A stretch of 64,000 nt of DNA from Evernia prunastri. Lineage: Eukaryota > Ascomycota > Lecanoromycetes > Lecanorales > Parmeliaceae. Below, one piece after another: positions 34,018 through 47,719 of the stretch. Under the pieces are notes generated by a model. That model made no database searches, was not told where the DNA came from, and saw only the letters and a list, made by a program, of their open reading frames with translations. The translations under genes and the position numbers were made by a program. Each line of letters starts with the position of its first letter. The first letter of the stretch is position 1. Location of the stretch: assembly GCA_003184365.1 (NCBI GenBank), contig NKYR01000037.1:62001-126000 (forward strand). The letters run 5' to 3'.

Positions 34018-37000
34018 TCAAATCCCCTCCCCCTTCCCCAAAACCCGGAAAATGAACTCATACCCCACGCCGACCCCCTCCTCCCACCCCTCCCGTCCCG
34101 GCCTCAGCGCCAAATCATGGATATGCCCCTTCCCCCTCACCCGGCCCAAACCCCCCCTAACACCTTGCCTCCCCAGCTCGGCCACGAACGCCTCGCTCGC
34201 CGCGAACGGCGCGATCTCGTCGCGGTCCGAGTGCACGACGAACGTGGGCACGGTGTAGCGGCCGGCCCGGAGCTGCGCCATGGGGCTGATGGCGCGGATC
34301 TTGTCCGGCGGGGGCGGCGCGGCCAGGGCGGCGGCGGAGAGGCCGTTGAGCATGACGCGGAGGCCGTGGGATTCTTTGAAGAGGGAGAGGACGAGCTCGG
34401 AGCGCGGGTCGCCCGGGCGGACCCAGCCGAGGTTGGTGCTGTCGGTGCCGGTGGGGGAGTCGTAGGATGTGATCTGTGGGCGGGGGCGGAGTCAGCGAGT
34501 GCTTTTTTCTCTGGGGGGGGGATGCAAAAATTGTTGAGTACTTACGGGTTTTGTGGGGAGGGATTTCCGGATGCGGTCCAGGGATAGGCTCCTCTCCGGG
34601 TACTGTTCCGCGCGGGGGCGATCGATTTCTGCGACGAACGTTTAGTTAGCCGCTATGCACTAGAGGCGAGATATGCGCAAGTAGAAGGAGAGACACGGGA
34701 ATGGGAGAAAGATGCACCTTCGGACTCGAAGTCGGTCGGGCCGTAGAAGCACAGGATCGCCGACGGCGGCTCCTGTCCGATCTCCGCGCACGTCCACGCG
34801 GTCGTCATGGCCAAGTGGCCGCCGGTGGACCACCCGACGGCGAACACCTTGGTCGGGTCCACGGCGACGCCGCGCGCGCGTGCGATGGCGGGCAGCTGGT
34901 TCCGGACCCAGGCCAGGGCGTCGCGGACGTCGGTGATGGGGCCCGAGATCAGGTCGATCTCGGGGCAGAGGCGGTGGTCGACGCTGACGGGGAGGTAGCC
35001 GTTGTCGAGGAGGAACTGGGTCTGGTAGGGACGGACGGCGCGGCGCGAGAGGGTCATGTAGCCGCCGCCGTGGATCATGAGGGCTGCGACGAACCCCCAG
35101 TCAGCGTGTCTGCTCAAACGGGCACATTCAACGCACGGAGGAAAGGAAAAGGGGGGCATTCATTACCTATGGGCATGGGCCCCGCGGCCGTCGGGTTCTC
35201 TGGGAAGTAGACGTCCGCGGGGATTTCCGTGTCGTCGACGATCTTGTAGGGCATCGTCTCAGTTCTAAAGCTTTGTCTTAGTCGGGCTTGCGCAGGCTCG
35301 CTGCTGGCAACTGGTACCTTGCTTGATCTGGTAGAACCAATGATGAGTTGCTGCGTGTTGGACTCCTCCGTGTCCCCCTTGGAGTAAGACGCCGTCTCGA
35401 ACCCGGCCTCGTGCAGGTCTTTGATCCAGTCGTCGGCCGGCTGCAGCGGGTAAACCCTGGAGTCGTTGAACGCCCACCACCCGTCCAGGAGCCCGTAGAC
35501 TAGATCGTACCAGTCCACGATTCGGGTGACTTCCGATAAGACGATGAAGCCATCCTTCTTCAGAAGGGAGCGGAGTCGCTTTGTCGTGCGCACGATGCTC
35601 GATGTCGCATGCACCACGTTAGTCCCAATCGCAATGTCGTAAGTGCCTTGCAAAGAGGCCGGAGGGTCTTTCTCGAGGTTTAAGCCCTGAAAGTCCATCC
35701 AGGAGTACTTTGCGAACTTCTTCCGTGCCTCCTTGACCAGCAGAGACGAAACATCGGTAAATGTGTACTGCACAGGTCGACCGGACTTCTCTAGCATTTC
35801 CGCCAGTCGTTTCGTGGTACCCCCGAAGCCGCCCCCGACTTCAAGAATCCGAAGAGTGCCCTCGTGTGGGTTCTCCGCCAGGAGTTTGTCGAAAAAGTTC
35901 AACAGATGACTCGTCATTACAGCCAGCTGGGGCGAGTTGTTGTAGAAATCATTCAGGCAGTCCTGGCCGAACTTGTCCCCGAACAGCAAGCTGATATGAT
36001 CAGTTTTCCCGGACAGTCCATCCGCGAAATGGGGTGCCGTGACAGACATGAGCCGGTTCTCATTGGCGTAGCTCGGGAACGAGGCGTTGAGTTCACTCAG
36101 CAATTCTTTGGAGGGTTTGGTGGGGAGAGGCTTACTGGACCGTATCATTTTGGCGTCGTAGCGATACACAATGCCATGGTCGGCAAGGATATCCCACAGT
36201 CTTTGAACGACCTTTTCATGTTTTGGAAGATACGCAATGCTTGGAAGGATCGCTCCAGCTTTAGCAGTCCAGAGATCAAGGTTGAGCTTTTTGAATTCCT
36301 CGCCGATGTAAGTCAAGACGAGCTGATTTTGCTTTGGGGCGACCGAGTCCCAGTAGTCAGTGAAGCCATGCTTATCCGCAGACGAGTCAAACATGACATC
36401 ACAGTCTCGAAGAATTTGGATTGGATCAGATTGGATGACGGTGGTACCGGATTCCGCTTCAACTGCTTTCGCAAGGGCCTCTGCTACAGGCTGTGAGCTT
36501 TCGGGTTTGCCGGGTAGGATGGTTGGCGGCGGCGCCGCCGCTTGGGATGGAACAGGTTTGCTCGCCTTGGCGGGTTTGGGCGCTCTCTGGGGGGCCACGA
36601 TTTGACAAAGTTCGCCGAATGTCATCATCTGGATGTCGTCGCCAGCCACCTCCTTGGAAAACATATTTGAGACCTCATCTGCCAATTCCGTAGCGGCTAG
36701 GGAGTCGACTCCCAAGTCTGCAATATTCGCATCATCGGAAATAGCATCTTCCGCCAACCCGACGTACGATGCAATAAGAGTCTTGAGCGTCTTCACGGCG
36801 CCATCATCCTCGGGTGCCTCCTCATCGCTGTCAAGCGAGGTGTTGCTACTGGCTCCAGACCGTACAGCATCCTCATCGCTGTCGGAATCGCTCGATTTCG
36901 GGCTAGATGTACCGGGTGTCGAATCCAGGAACTGTGGCTGAGGCGCCTTCACTACCGGCACGTCGCGAGCTTTGGGGTTCGCAGAATCCAGCAACTTGTC

Positions 37001-40000
37001 TAACCTAGTGATCGGAAGCCTGGTGAATTGCACACCCATGACCGTCATGACCAAGACATTATCCCTCGTGAGAACGAAAACGTCTCCCATCGCTTTACCA
37101 TCACCTATAGGCGTAAACATGGCAAACACAATCCATTTCCTGGTCTTGTCAAAGTCGCAGGCCGAGGTCATCGAAAAGTTCTCGACACCGGTCGCAACGA
37201 AAACTTGGTCCCCGTTGCAGTGTTCGCTGGAATTGATTAATAGGCCTGCCACCTGAATGAAAGTGTCCAGCGCTATCGTGTCGCAAAGCGATGTCGCTGT
37301 GCTATCGTTGGTGTTGGCATGGAGCGGTACATCAATCATTGCCAACGCTTCACAGTCCCCTAAGGTGATCGACGATATCCCCTTGAGAAGCTCTGCGTAG
37401 CTGACAATTCGAGAAAACAGTTCGTATGCCCTTTTGGATTTCAGCTTCTCAGTTTCGGGCTGCTCCTTGAACTGCGCTATGCGGCTGGTCATGAGTCTGT
37501 CATATCGATCAAGTCGGGTACCCGAAGCGAAACCGAAGTTTCCTTTGGCGTGCAACGTCTGTTTTGGCTTTGGGTCGGCTTTGCTTACGCTCCTGGCGAC
37601 AAAAGACCAAGCATTGTTCGAGCCGTCTTTTTTCAAGACAACAGTGACATCGCGTCCGTGGTCAACACCAAGAGGAGCGTCGAAGGTCAGGTTCTCAAAC
37701 CAAAGACCCTGACTATCGATTTTGCCAAGTGATAGCTGAGCGGCCATGACTGCGCTTTCCATGTACATAGCTGCGGGACACAGTGGTTTCTGTAGCACAG
37801 CGTGACCAGAGACGATGTCGATGTAGCGTTGAGCTTCTGTGTTCATGGTATACTCACCATCTTCTCTGGGCTTTGTCCGAGTCTCGACGAGCCGTGGGCG
37901 CTTGTTTGGCGTCTCAGTGACTGGTTCAAAGTTGCCGCCGGCGGCTTGCTTTTCACTGATTTCCAGCGCATGATCAGTGTATGGCATCCAGTGGTAGCTT
38001 CGTTCGAATTGGTACGGTGGCAGCCAAACTTGCTTGACGTGCGTTTCGTGCAAAGGATGGAAACCCCAGAAGGAGGACGAGGCACCCTCTTGCCAAAGCT
38101 TGGTTGTTATGGTAGGAAGCATGATAGCAGGATTCGTTCCACTTGGCGTCTTCAAGTCCTGGAAGTGATGCTTCTCCGGAGCATCGACGGCCCTCTTGAC
38201 CATCGATGTAATCGGAGAGTCGAAGCCAGCTTCGAGCCACAGACATGAGCCAAACCGCTGCTCCAGGCGGCGTACCGCCTGGTGGAAAAAGACAGGCTCT
38301 CGGGTGTGTTGGACGATACGCTCGGGTCCTACTTGGTGTAGCTCTGAAAGGGTGCAGGATTCGAGATGAATGGATGGCGCTCTGAAGGCTAGAGAGTTGG
38401 CGACCTCAGAAAGATCCTTCAGCAAGGGCTCGGTGAACTGGGAATGGAAGCCATGCGTGACATCTAGGCGCTGGCATTTGATGCCACTGTAGTCTGATTC
38501 CTGTTTGACGAGATTCTCGACTTCTTGAATGGCACCTTCTGTACCCACGACGATCTGAGTTGTTGGAGCGTTGTGGCAAGCAATTTCGACATCTTGAGTC
38601 CCAGCGATCATTTTCTGTACCACCTCGGCAGCTGCACCCACCAAAAGCATTGTTCCTTTATCGGGGCCCCATTTCGATTGCATCAGTACAGCTCGAGTAG
38701 CAACAAGCTTAATGGCATCTTTGAGGGATAGGATCCCCGACACTGCTAGTGCTGTCAATTCTCCAAAGCTGTGACCAACCACAGCTTCTACTTTGAGACC
38801 GCAGTCAATCCAAGACATTGCTGACGCGTACTGAACAGCGAACATCCCACACTGGAGTGCCACGACATCGCGGACAGGCTCCTTGTCAAAGACTGCTGGT
38901 GCACAAGGGGAGAATCCACCCTGCTTCAACAGGTCGTTGCATGTATCCAGATGGTGCCGGAAGAGGGGGAATGACTCGTACAAGGTTTTGTTCAGCCCAA
39001 CAGATTGCCGACTTTGGCCCGAGAAGGTCAACACCACCTTCTTTGGCTGCGGAGCGTCTGATGGATTCGGCAGGGATCGTAAGGTTTTGATCAAACCCTG
39101 CATATTTGACTCCATAGACACGACTTGCAACGGATGGCGTTTGCGTCTTTCGACCAGGGTGAACGCGACATCGGCGACCGTGCACTTTGCACTCTCCAGA
39201 AAAGTCGCTAGCTTTTCGGCATTAGCGACAAGGCTGGCCTTGGATACAGCGCTTAGTACGATTGGGTAGGTGAAATCCAAGGGCGGTGACCAGCGTGCAG
39301 GCTGCTTCTCGCTGTCGGGAGCCTGGCAAACCAGAACAGCTGAATTGCTTCCGGCTGCGCCATAGCTATTCACCAGTGCGGCTCTCGGCGAAGCTTTCCA
39401 AGTCTCTAGACTGCTTGCAATGGCAAGCTTATAAGGCTCAAGACCCGGAATCTTTGGATTCAAGCTCTTGTGGCTGGCTAGAGGCGGTAATGCAGCTTTG
39501 TTGACCATGACTAGAGCTTTGAGAAGGCCGGCAACTCCAGCAGCAGTCTCGCAATGGCCAATGTTGCCTTTGATTGAGCCTAAATGAATGTGATCTTGCC
39601 TTTCAGGGCTCCCGAAGACCTCCCGTATACTTGCTACCTCTAATGGATCGCCTGCTTGGGTACCCGTGCCATGAGCCTCGCAGTAGGATACCTGCTCTGG
39701 CCTCATTCCCGCTTGATGAAGGATATTCCGGTATAGTTGTACCTGAGCAGCGCTATGTGGTACCGTGAGTGATGGACTCAGGCCGCCTTGATTGGTGCTT
39801 GCACCAGGAATAACGCCAAGGATCTGGTCTCCATCGGCTAAGGCTTTGGTCATGCGCTTCAAAACGACAAGCCCTACACCCTCTGAACGACAGTAGCCAT
39901 CTGCGCCACTATCAAATGGCTTGCATTGCCCGGTAGGACTAAGGAAGCCTGCTTTTGCAAGATCCAAGTAGTTGTGGATGCCGGTGATAAGGTTGACACC

Positions 40001-41800
40001 GCCAGTAAGTGCAACTGAGCACTCATCGTGCTGAATCGCCTTGCAAGCCCTGTTGATGGCGACTAGGGAAGACGAGCATGCTGTGTCGAGAATTTCGGAA
40101 GGACCGGTCCAACCAAAATGGTAGCTTATCTTGCCAGACAAAAACGCCCTGATGGTTCCAGTTGAGGTATATGCGGTTGGTGGGTTTGCGGAGGTGTTGT
40201 CCAAATATTCGACGAAACTTGCTCCTAGGAAGACCCCGACGGGGTCGCCCGTTTCACGTCGGTGGGAACCAAGGTAACCGCTCGACTCCATTGCTTGATA
40301 TGCTGTCTCAAGGAGAATCCGTTGTTGTGGATCCATTGATGCCGCCTCTCGAGGGCTCATGCGGAAGAAGCTGTGGTCGAAGGCGCCAACATCAGATATG
40401 AAATTGCCCCACCACTGCTGCTTAGCGGCCCATTTTGGGTCTTGCAGAGCTCGAAAGCTATGTGCAATATCAACTCGATCTTGCGGGACTGGTTGCACGG
40501 TCGAACTGCCGGACGAGATCAAGTCCCACAGTTCTTCGATGTTGTTGGCACCAGGTAGGCGGCATGCCATACCGACGACCGCAACCGCATCAGTCGGATA
40601 AGCATACGTGGGCGAAATTTCGGACACTGGCAGAACGGGTGGCATCAGAGCTTTGATGAAGGAAAGAATGTCTAGTTTCGTGATCTGTAGCCCTGCCTGA
40701 TGGAATGGAGCCAGGGGAATGCAGTCGCCAATCCCAAACGCGGCAAAAAGATGGGACTGAGTTTCCGTCTTCTCCAGATCACTGCAGACCCCGATGAGAA
40801 GGCTGTACCATTGGCAGCAGGATGCCAGGATTGTTTCGATCGCTTCATGAGTGAGAGATCCCTCCAGAATCTTCTCCCCATTTTTGTTGGATCTCAAAGG
40901 GGCTCCCAAGTGCGAAGCGTCCGGTAGTCGAAGTTCCTCGTGCTGGTCGCAAATTCCGCACAGTTCCCGCGCTAAATCGGCGTTTTCCGGATTATGCACC
41001 TTCCCGCGCAGATGCATAGCTTGAGTTTGCATCCCACGAGCCTTCGCTCGGGTCTGGATTTCTGCCAAGGACTTGGCTGTTCCAACAATGCTGACAGTCT
41101 TGGGGTCTGTGATGGCTGATATGTGGGCCTGTAAACGGTTTAGCAAGGTTCACGCTAACGAGATTTGGTATAGGCAGCGCACGTCAGGAAAGTCTTCTAT
41201 CATCTCCTCGCCTTGGCCTGCGTGTTTGAGTCGGACGACGATCGTAGTGGCGCCCTGTATGTTCTCGTCGTCTCCGAGTTCACCATAAGCGCCAACGCCT
41301 AATGCGATGCGCATTGCGACCGAGGCATTGGCAGCAACTTCGGCTTCGTTCGCGGAGCAGGCAATGGCAATGGCGGGCATGAGACCACCACAGTAGCCTT
41401 GCACTCCTCCTCTATCCCGAAGTCGCGCTATGAAGTCAGTGTGGCGGAGCCTTTTGACCTCGAGGAACTGGAAATATTGTACCACTTGGATTATGGTTAA
41501 AAGTGGCAACGACAGTATACCGGACATTACGTTGGCGATCCGTGATGAGTTCCCATGCTTGACCCAATCGGACAACGCCTGCGTGTACCGTAGGCCTTGG
41601 GTCAAAGCTGCAATGTCGGCGTTGTGGTCAGCAAAGATGGACCAGGCATTCGGAAGATCTTCGATGGCCTCAAGTAAAGGTCGAAGTTCAGCCTTTCCGC
41701 ACAGATAGGATCGCAACTCGTCCAGATATTTCTCTTGTGGCGCCTTGCTCTGCGGACTGAATACCGCCATTGAAGGTAGTTCATCGTGATTAGAAGCCAT
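34018..41800 (-). CDS. Non-reducing polyketide synthase, SAT-KS-AT-PT-ACP-CMeT-hydrolase
   Basis: Minus-strand exons 41800-41183, 41128-35167, 35083-34718, 34628-34546 and 34473-34018 encode 2494 residues; all four introns (54, 83, 89, 72 bp) keep phase. Domains: SAT with GYCGG (Cys about 137) and a GKVH histidine; KS with DTACSSS (Cys about 557) and His about 692 and 731; AT with GHSFGE (Ser about 993); PT with His about 1315 and Asp about 1494; a single ACP with LGVDSL (Ser about 1682); C-methyltransferase with LEVGGGFGG (about 1968); and an alpha/beta hydrolase with HGGG (about 2198) and GWSTGG (Ser about 2279), followed by DRDE and GHIHD for Asp and His. This order and length match the AusA/MpaC/Trt4 clade, which makes C-methylated orsellinic acids released by the hydrolase. 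The exact product is inferred, not shown. Confidence 0.93.
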
Positions 41801-44800
41801 AGCTGGGCAGGAGGTTGTCCAAATCGAGATGTTGAAAGTCCCTTTATGAACAACTGCAAAGGTTTTGGAGAAAATAAAGAAGAGGGTGCTATACGGAGAA
41901 TAAGCAATATAAGAATAAGTGTAAGTATAAGTATAATTGAGAAAATGCCAAGGTGTGTATCAAGCTTTGATTCTCGAGAGCATATGGCTCCTTGGACCCA
42001 CAAAGATCTACAACACGAAAGGGGTGGTGATGTAGAAAGACTCATGCATGTGGAGACTTTAGGGGTGGCGCTAAGATCGTAACTATCCCGATCCATCGTA
42101 CCCTACCACACGAGCGGTTGCGCCAAGTGCATGACAGCGAGCCATGGATACATCCCGGCCCTCGGAAGGTTCGAGACCGATAAGGATCCGCGGAGCCTCG
42201 GCCGAAGTGATCCATCAAAGCTCGGGCTTGTGGGGGCTATCGAGACAGCAGGAGAAAGGGTTGGGCTAGAATCATAGTTCGGCATGTCAATGATTTCCAA
42301 GGGTTTAACAAGCGAAGTGTCGGAGTCCAACATAGCTGCTATCAGCTGGCACAAGATACGGGCGTCCATTCGGCGTATTTGATGGAGGCTGTAAGGGTGT
42401 GTGAGTTGAGAAAAGTGAAGAGAAAGGGTCAGAGATTGCTGTAGCTGAGGTGCAGAAGCTAGCTTCGGCGGTTGCAACTTTGTCCGCTTGACGATTGACA
42501 TTTTTGACGTCTAACAGCCACCAGTACTGTGAGAGCTAGCTAAAGTTAACGCAACTGCACAAACTTAATGCATTCCTGTTAGACTGGGACTGATGTCGTA
42601 CATACCTTTACGGACTAGGTAGCTACATCCCACATGGTACGAAGAAGACAATCATATCCCACCTCGTGCATATTAGAGATCTCTTTCAACAGTCTCTTAG
42701 TTCGGATGTCGATAACCGCAATCGTACCTGCAGGGCTAGTCCATTTCATCATCATTGTTATAACCAACATCATCACCATCATAGCCAACTCTTAGACTCT
42801 CCATGACCTATAACGATGGAGCTAGCTCCACTACAGCTACCTCTGGAGCTATACACGCCATATCAGAGATCCGAACATCAAGCTGAGGGAGTATCAGCAC
42901 TGAATTAAAATCCCGCAATAGTCTAATAAAAAGTGGAGCTTTTGGACAAAAGAGTGTGGTACTCAGCGAGAGGAGTACATCAGATGAGTACCTTACCTTA
43001 CCCATAGAGTTGGGGTCAGAGTTCTTAGTTGCCGAGTAACTAAGGTCGGCACTGTCTGGATATTTTTTTTCTTTCGATTTTGGTAGGGACTGTACACCCC
43101 TTTTTGAATTACAAATGTTTAGCATGGCGATTGGCGAGCTTTGAACAAATTCGCACTCCACCAAAAGCTCTCTGTATCTCCATGTCGCCATATCTGTAAA
43201 TCTGTATGTCTCTATCATGCTGTCCTGTGCAACACACACAGGTGCTGGGACAGGGTAAGGGACCGAGGGAGCGGACCGAAGCCTTGGTCAGTCCCTGATA
43301 GATGAGGTGCTGAGACGGGAAGCTTACCCACCCCCATCAAGGCTCAAGGAGTCATGTCTATGCATTGTAATGAAAGTAACACATGTACCTAAGCTAAAGT
43401 ACCTTACCCGCTCTCACAGCCAAGCGAAGCGTGCCTAGACCCTAGCTCCCATGGACAGGGATTCAATATTCTCAATCCCACATTCAGAGCGATCCGGAAT
43501 TAATTAGTACTGCTAGTAAAAAACACTTCACTTCCCACGCATACCTTCCCCTTCAAGCCTTACCTATCAAATCCTCGAGCTGGAGGTCTTTCCGACTCTC
43601 AGCATCATCACCTTATCGCGGACCACTAAGGTACACATCAGCATCAGCGCTAACGCAGGGACTCCATCTGGGATCTTCATGCGCAATCATGCCAGATCTT
43701 TATACCAACAACAACTCATGCCTCGCATCTTCGTGCACCTCCATGCAGAATCATGCGAGATTACCCAATGAATCTGTGATCCATAATCTCATTTTCCACC
43801 CGGGAAACATGTCTTCTGCTGGGAACCTCGGAACACTATGTGCCGTGAAGCCTGATCGCGTATTGAGGTATTTTCCCCGCGAAGGTGAGGCATGAGAAGG
43901 ACAGCGCAGACGCTTCATGCTAGATCTTCATGCATGTCCATGCAGACTTTCTATGCGGGACAACCCAATGAAGTCATGTCTTCTATGCGCGTGCCTCTTG
44001 GCCTGCCATCTTATCACTGGGAACATGTCCGAAACACGATCGAGAAGCTCCGGTGGGGACCAAAGCGTACATGGATGATGGCCGGGTAATGGAAGCCTCG
44101 GAGATTTCGACTTACCAATACCATTGCAACGTAAGATACCAACCACTCGGCAGTCACTGCAACATTCAATCCCAGCACAGGAATTGACCGTAATGTATCG
44201 AGAAGTATCGAAATTACAAGCGTCTGGACCAGCTTAGCTGCAAGAACAGCCTCATTGCGTGCTTCTGCCTGATGGTGCTGATGATGTTGATCAGGGTTCA
44301 GACAAGGCAAGCAATAGGAGAATTGAGATGGAGGTTAGCATCCGGTCTAGGCCTGCATCGCGCCTGATTTGCCCAGGATTGATTTATATTGCATCTTAGC
44401 CCTGCAGGACGCCAGATGTGCATACAGCTACCTGCTCATGTACTCATTCCACAGTCTCAGCCCTGCAGAGTGCGTTAGGTGTATGATACCAATGATGTGG
44501 TTGATTGGCGCAAAGTTGATGATGATGATGCCTCAGGATTGAAGAGGTGTGAGGTGTTACTTAGTTGCATAGCGTTGGTGTCATGTGCGTCATTAATGAC
44601 TCAGCGAGTACTCGTAGAAGCGGAGGATGGGCCCCGAAGTCCAGCAGTAGGTTAGGTAGGCAAGGTAAGGTACTTTAGGTTAGCTAGCTTCAAACTCTAT
44701 GACGGGACTTTCAATGTCAATGATGTAGATCGTGTAGATCATGTACTTTACATGACACATTTGTATTATTGAGGTCTAAAGGTACTTTATGCATGATATG

Positions 44801-45914
44801 CATAAGTGGATTGGATTAGTGATTGACTACCTCTTAAGATAGCGGAGGCTTTTAGCCTTTTCAACGAGTGCCCTTTCACGAGTACTTTAATAGAAGTGAG
44901 AGTTGTAAGCTAAAGTTAAGGCTTTCTGTCCGAGCGCCCCGAGCGGCCCTGTCAAAAGTAAGGTAATTTTAACGATGTACTTTATGTACTTTATGTACAA
45001 GCCATTACTTGATTATTGAAATACCTACCTTACTTTACTTTATTTAATACCCGGGCGAATTAAACGACAAGAGCTCATTTCATCTCATTTCATATATTCT
45101 ACTCCATCGGGTTCTCCTTTACCTTTACTCATTCCACACAATCCACACACAATCCACACACACACTCGGACTTGTTACATGGCGCCTGCATAGTGCATAC
45201 ATCTTGCATCACATGACACGTGCATAAGCTTGTGCCCTTATCACATGATTTCATTGGCTCCTATGCTACTGTGGCAGCCACGGCGTTTCTAAATCTCTTC
45301 CCTGGGTTCTCCACCCCTCCCCAAGGTACAGGTAGTAAAGTAATGAGACAGTCGAAAGAACAAGAATACCAATGCAGCCCACCATATGTTGGTAACCCTT
45401 ATCATATTGCGTCTTCATCAAAACCCGATCCGGAAGAGTAGCTGCATATACTAGACTTCGAGCAAAGGATGAGCTTGGGCGGTTCTCCTGCATGCGCCAG
45501 CTCCTCCAACGCGCCTCGCTAGCCATTCGGCTCCGGATCATTACCAGAATCAGCAATCACGGACGCCATGAACTGGGCTGCATCTGCCCAACTGAACGAG
45601 AGGAATGAGCCAATGGGTTGTACTCGGTACGCCAGCTCCTGGAACAGGCACCATGTATGCGTCTGGACTCTGGTCAGTATCTCGGTCCTGGCCAGTGCTA
45701 GAATCAGCAGTCAAAGACGTCACGGGGATCGCGGCATCTTTCAGCCTTGGTCCGGCGCGCTCTGGTGTGACAGTAAGGAGTCTTTCAGGGACCTTTTGAA
45801 TCGCATATTGCGTGAACACTTTGACATCACCATCTTCAACTCTGCTGTTTACCAGTCGAAGCCTTTGTCGTTGAGAACGCCTGTCATTCCAAACTTGACT
45901 GGAACCAAGCTCTG
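41801..45914. other. Long divergent PKS-P450 interval
   Basis: 4.1 kb between the PKS start (minus) and the P450 start (plus), probably holding both promoters. Frames at 42103-42501 and 42808-43239 (both minus) have no motif or homolog I recognise. A degenerate direct repeat lies at about 43718-43772 and 43915-43972 (shared core around TCCATGCAGA...ACCCAATGA). About 44640-45060 is AT-rich with reiterated TACTTTA/GGTACTTT-like words. Confidence 0.45.
44116..44310 (-). pseudogene. Possible relic exon of a small membrane (terpene-cyclase-like) protein
   Basis: An open stretch with no in-frame ATG before its core encodes a helix-forming end, VAVTAEWLVSYVAMVL, stopping exactly at a canonical GTAAGT donor (44115-44110). 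The AxxxxW...Y..M pattern next to a splice site recalls the first membrane segment of the small seven-helix terpene cyclases found in meroterpenoid clusters. I found no matching second exon downstream, where degenerate direct repeats occur instead. If real, it is a broken gene. The resemblance is by memory of family pattern only and may be chance. Confidence 0.22.
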
Positions 45915-47719
45915 ATGGACAACATGGAAACATCCTTCAAGTTCTCTCTTGGTCGAGTAGGAGTCTTTCCAGCGGTTGCTGGTCTTTTCGTAAGTACCGT
46001 CTGCTTCACACTGTCACCAATGTGCAGCCTCGTCGCTTGGAGACTAACACATACCCGAACAGACGATCGGTGCTGCAGTATATTTCGTTGCAACTACCGT
46101 GTATAATCTTTACTTTCACCCTTTGAGAAAGTACCCCGGCCCAAAGCTCCTTGCAGCTTCTCGAATTCCTTATCTGAGATGGATGTACGCGGGGACCCTT
46201 GTGCCTGAGCACCAAAAGCTCCATGACCAATACGGTCCGGTTGTTCGAACAGCGCCCGGCGAACTCTCGTTCATCAGTCTGGATGCCTTGAAAACCATCT
46301 ACGGTCACCGTCAGCCCGGGGAAGGCTTCCGGAAGAATCCAGTTTTCTTTCAACCCGCAACAAATGGCGTCCACTCCATCTTGACCTCAGAAGGAGATGC
46401 CCACAGTAGGGTCCGTCGGACTCTTCTGCCCGCGTTCTCCGACAAGGCTTTGTTGGACCAGCAGAACATCTTGCAGCACTTCACGGGACAATTGATCAAC
46501 AAATTACGTGAGAGAATCCAGACCTCAGGCTCAGAACCAGTCGACATGTTTGAATGGTACATCTGGACTACTTTCGACTTGATCGGGGATCTTTCGTTTG
46601 GTGAGCCATTCGGATGCCTTGAACAGGCTCGGTTCACGGAGTGGGTCGAGCTGGTGTTCAATGCCTTCAAGACGTTCGCCTTTGTCAACATCAGGTATGC
46701 CTGCGATTCGCCGTGTCCTAAATGCAAAAGACCGTACTAATTGAAGTATAGCAAGCAGCTATCTCCCCTGGACAAGGTCGTCAGGATGATGATCCCAAAG
46801 TCCATGAAAGCCCGACAGACCAAAGTCTTCTCCTTGAACTGCGATAAGGTCGACCGACGAATATCATCCAAATCGGACCATCCAGATTTCCTATCCTACA
46901 TCCTCAAGACCAAAGATGGAGTGCCAATGCCAATCCAGGAGCTGTACGCAAATTCCACACTCATAGTTCTCGCTGGCAGCGAAAGCACGGCATCCGGTTT
47001 GGCAGGTATCACATTTCAGCTGCTGAAGCACCCAGAGGCTTTTAAGAAAGCCGTTGCTGAGATCCGCGGCGCATTCACCAGCGAACAGGATATTGAGCCG
47101 GATACGGTGAAGCGACTACCATACCTTGCGGCCATTGTTTCGGAAGGTCTGAGGATGTATCCGCCTTTTCCAGAGGGGCTACCTCGCACTACACCACGTC
47201 AAGGAGCCCTGATCGATGGGCAATGGGTTCCCGGGGGCGTAAGTCATGACGTCCAATCTCAGAGCTCGCTAATCCTCCGAAACAGACCTACGTGCAATTC
47301 AGCACCCACGCGGCTCATCGCAGCGCCGATAATTTCAGAGATCCAAATGTCTTCTACCCTGAACGCTGGCTTGGCGACGAGAAGTTCGCGACTGATAACA
47401 AAGAAGCTTCTCAACCCTTCTCTGTCGGTCCACGAAGTTGTATTGGCAGAAAGTAAGTCAAGTGATGGACATCCCTCCTTTCTTGGTTTCTTTTTCTTTT
47501 TCCCCTCCCCCACTACACCCTTGCAACGGAGCGCACTAACCTCGACAAACTTTTAGCCTTGCGTACCTCGAAATGCGCCTCATCCTCGCACGCATGATGT
47601 GGAGCTTCGACATGCAACTCTCCCCGGAAGCCCAACACTGGGACGAGCAACTGAGCTGGATCCAGTGGGACAAGAAACCTCTGCTGGTGAATTTGCGCCC
47701 CGTCGGGAAGTCGGGCTAG
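45915..47719 (+). CDS. Cytochrome P450 monooxygenase
   Basis: Five exons, 45915-45989, 46063-46694, 46752-47238, 47286-47452 and 47557-47719, encode 507 residues, with introns of 73, 57, 47 and 104 bp and agreeing phases. Residues about 15-40 form an N-terminal membrane anchor, followed by the proline hinge HPLRKYPGPK. Diagnostic motifs: I-helix AGSEST (about 310), ExxR as EGLR (about 367), PERW, and the heme loop FSVGPRSCIGR with Cys about 450. It is a fungal microsomal class II enzyme that takes electrons from P450 reductase. Its place between the PKS and the methyltransferase suggests it oxidises the cluster's polyketide-derived product; the site of oxidation is unknown. Confidence 0.93.

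Noticed and set aside
42103..42501. 132-codon minus-strand frame upstream of the PKS, considered as a cluster gene
   Set aside because: No domain, signal or splice partner seen; it lies where the PKS promoter is expected.
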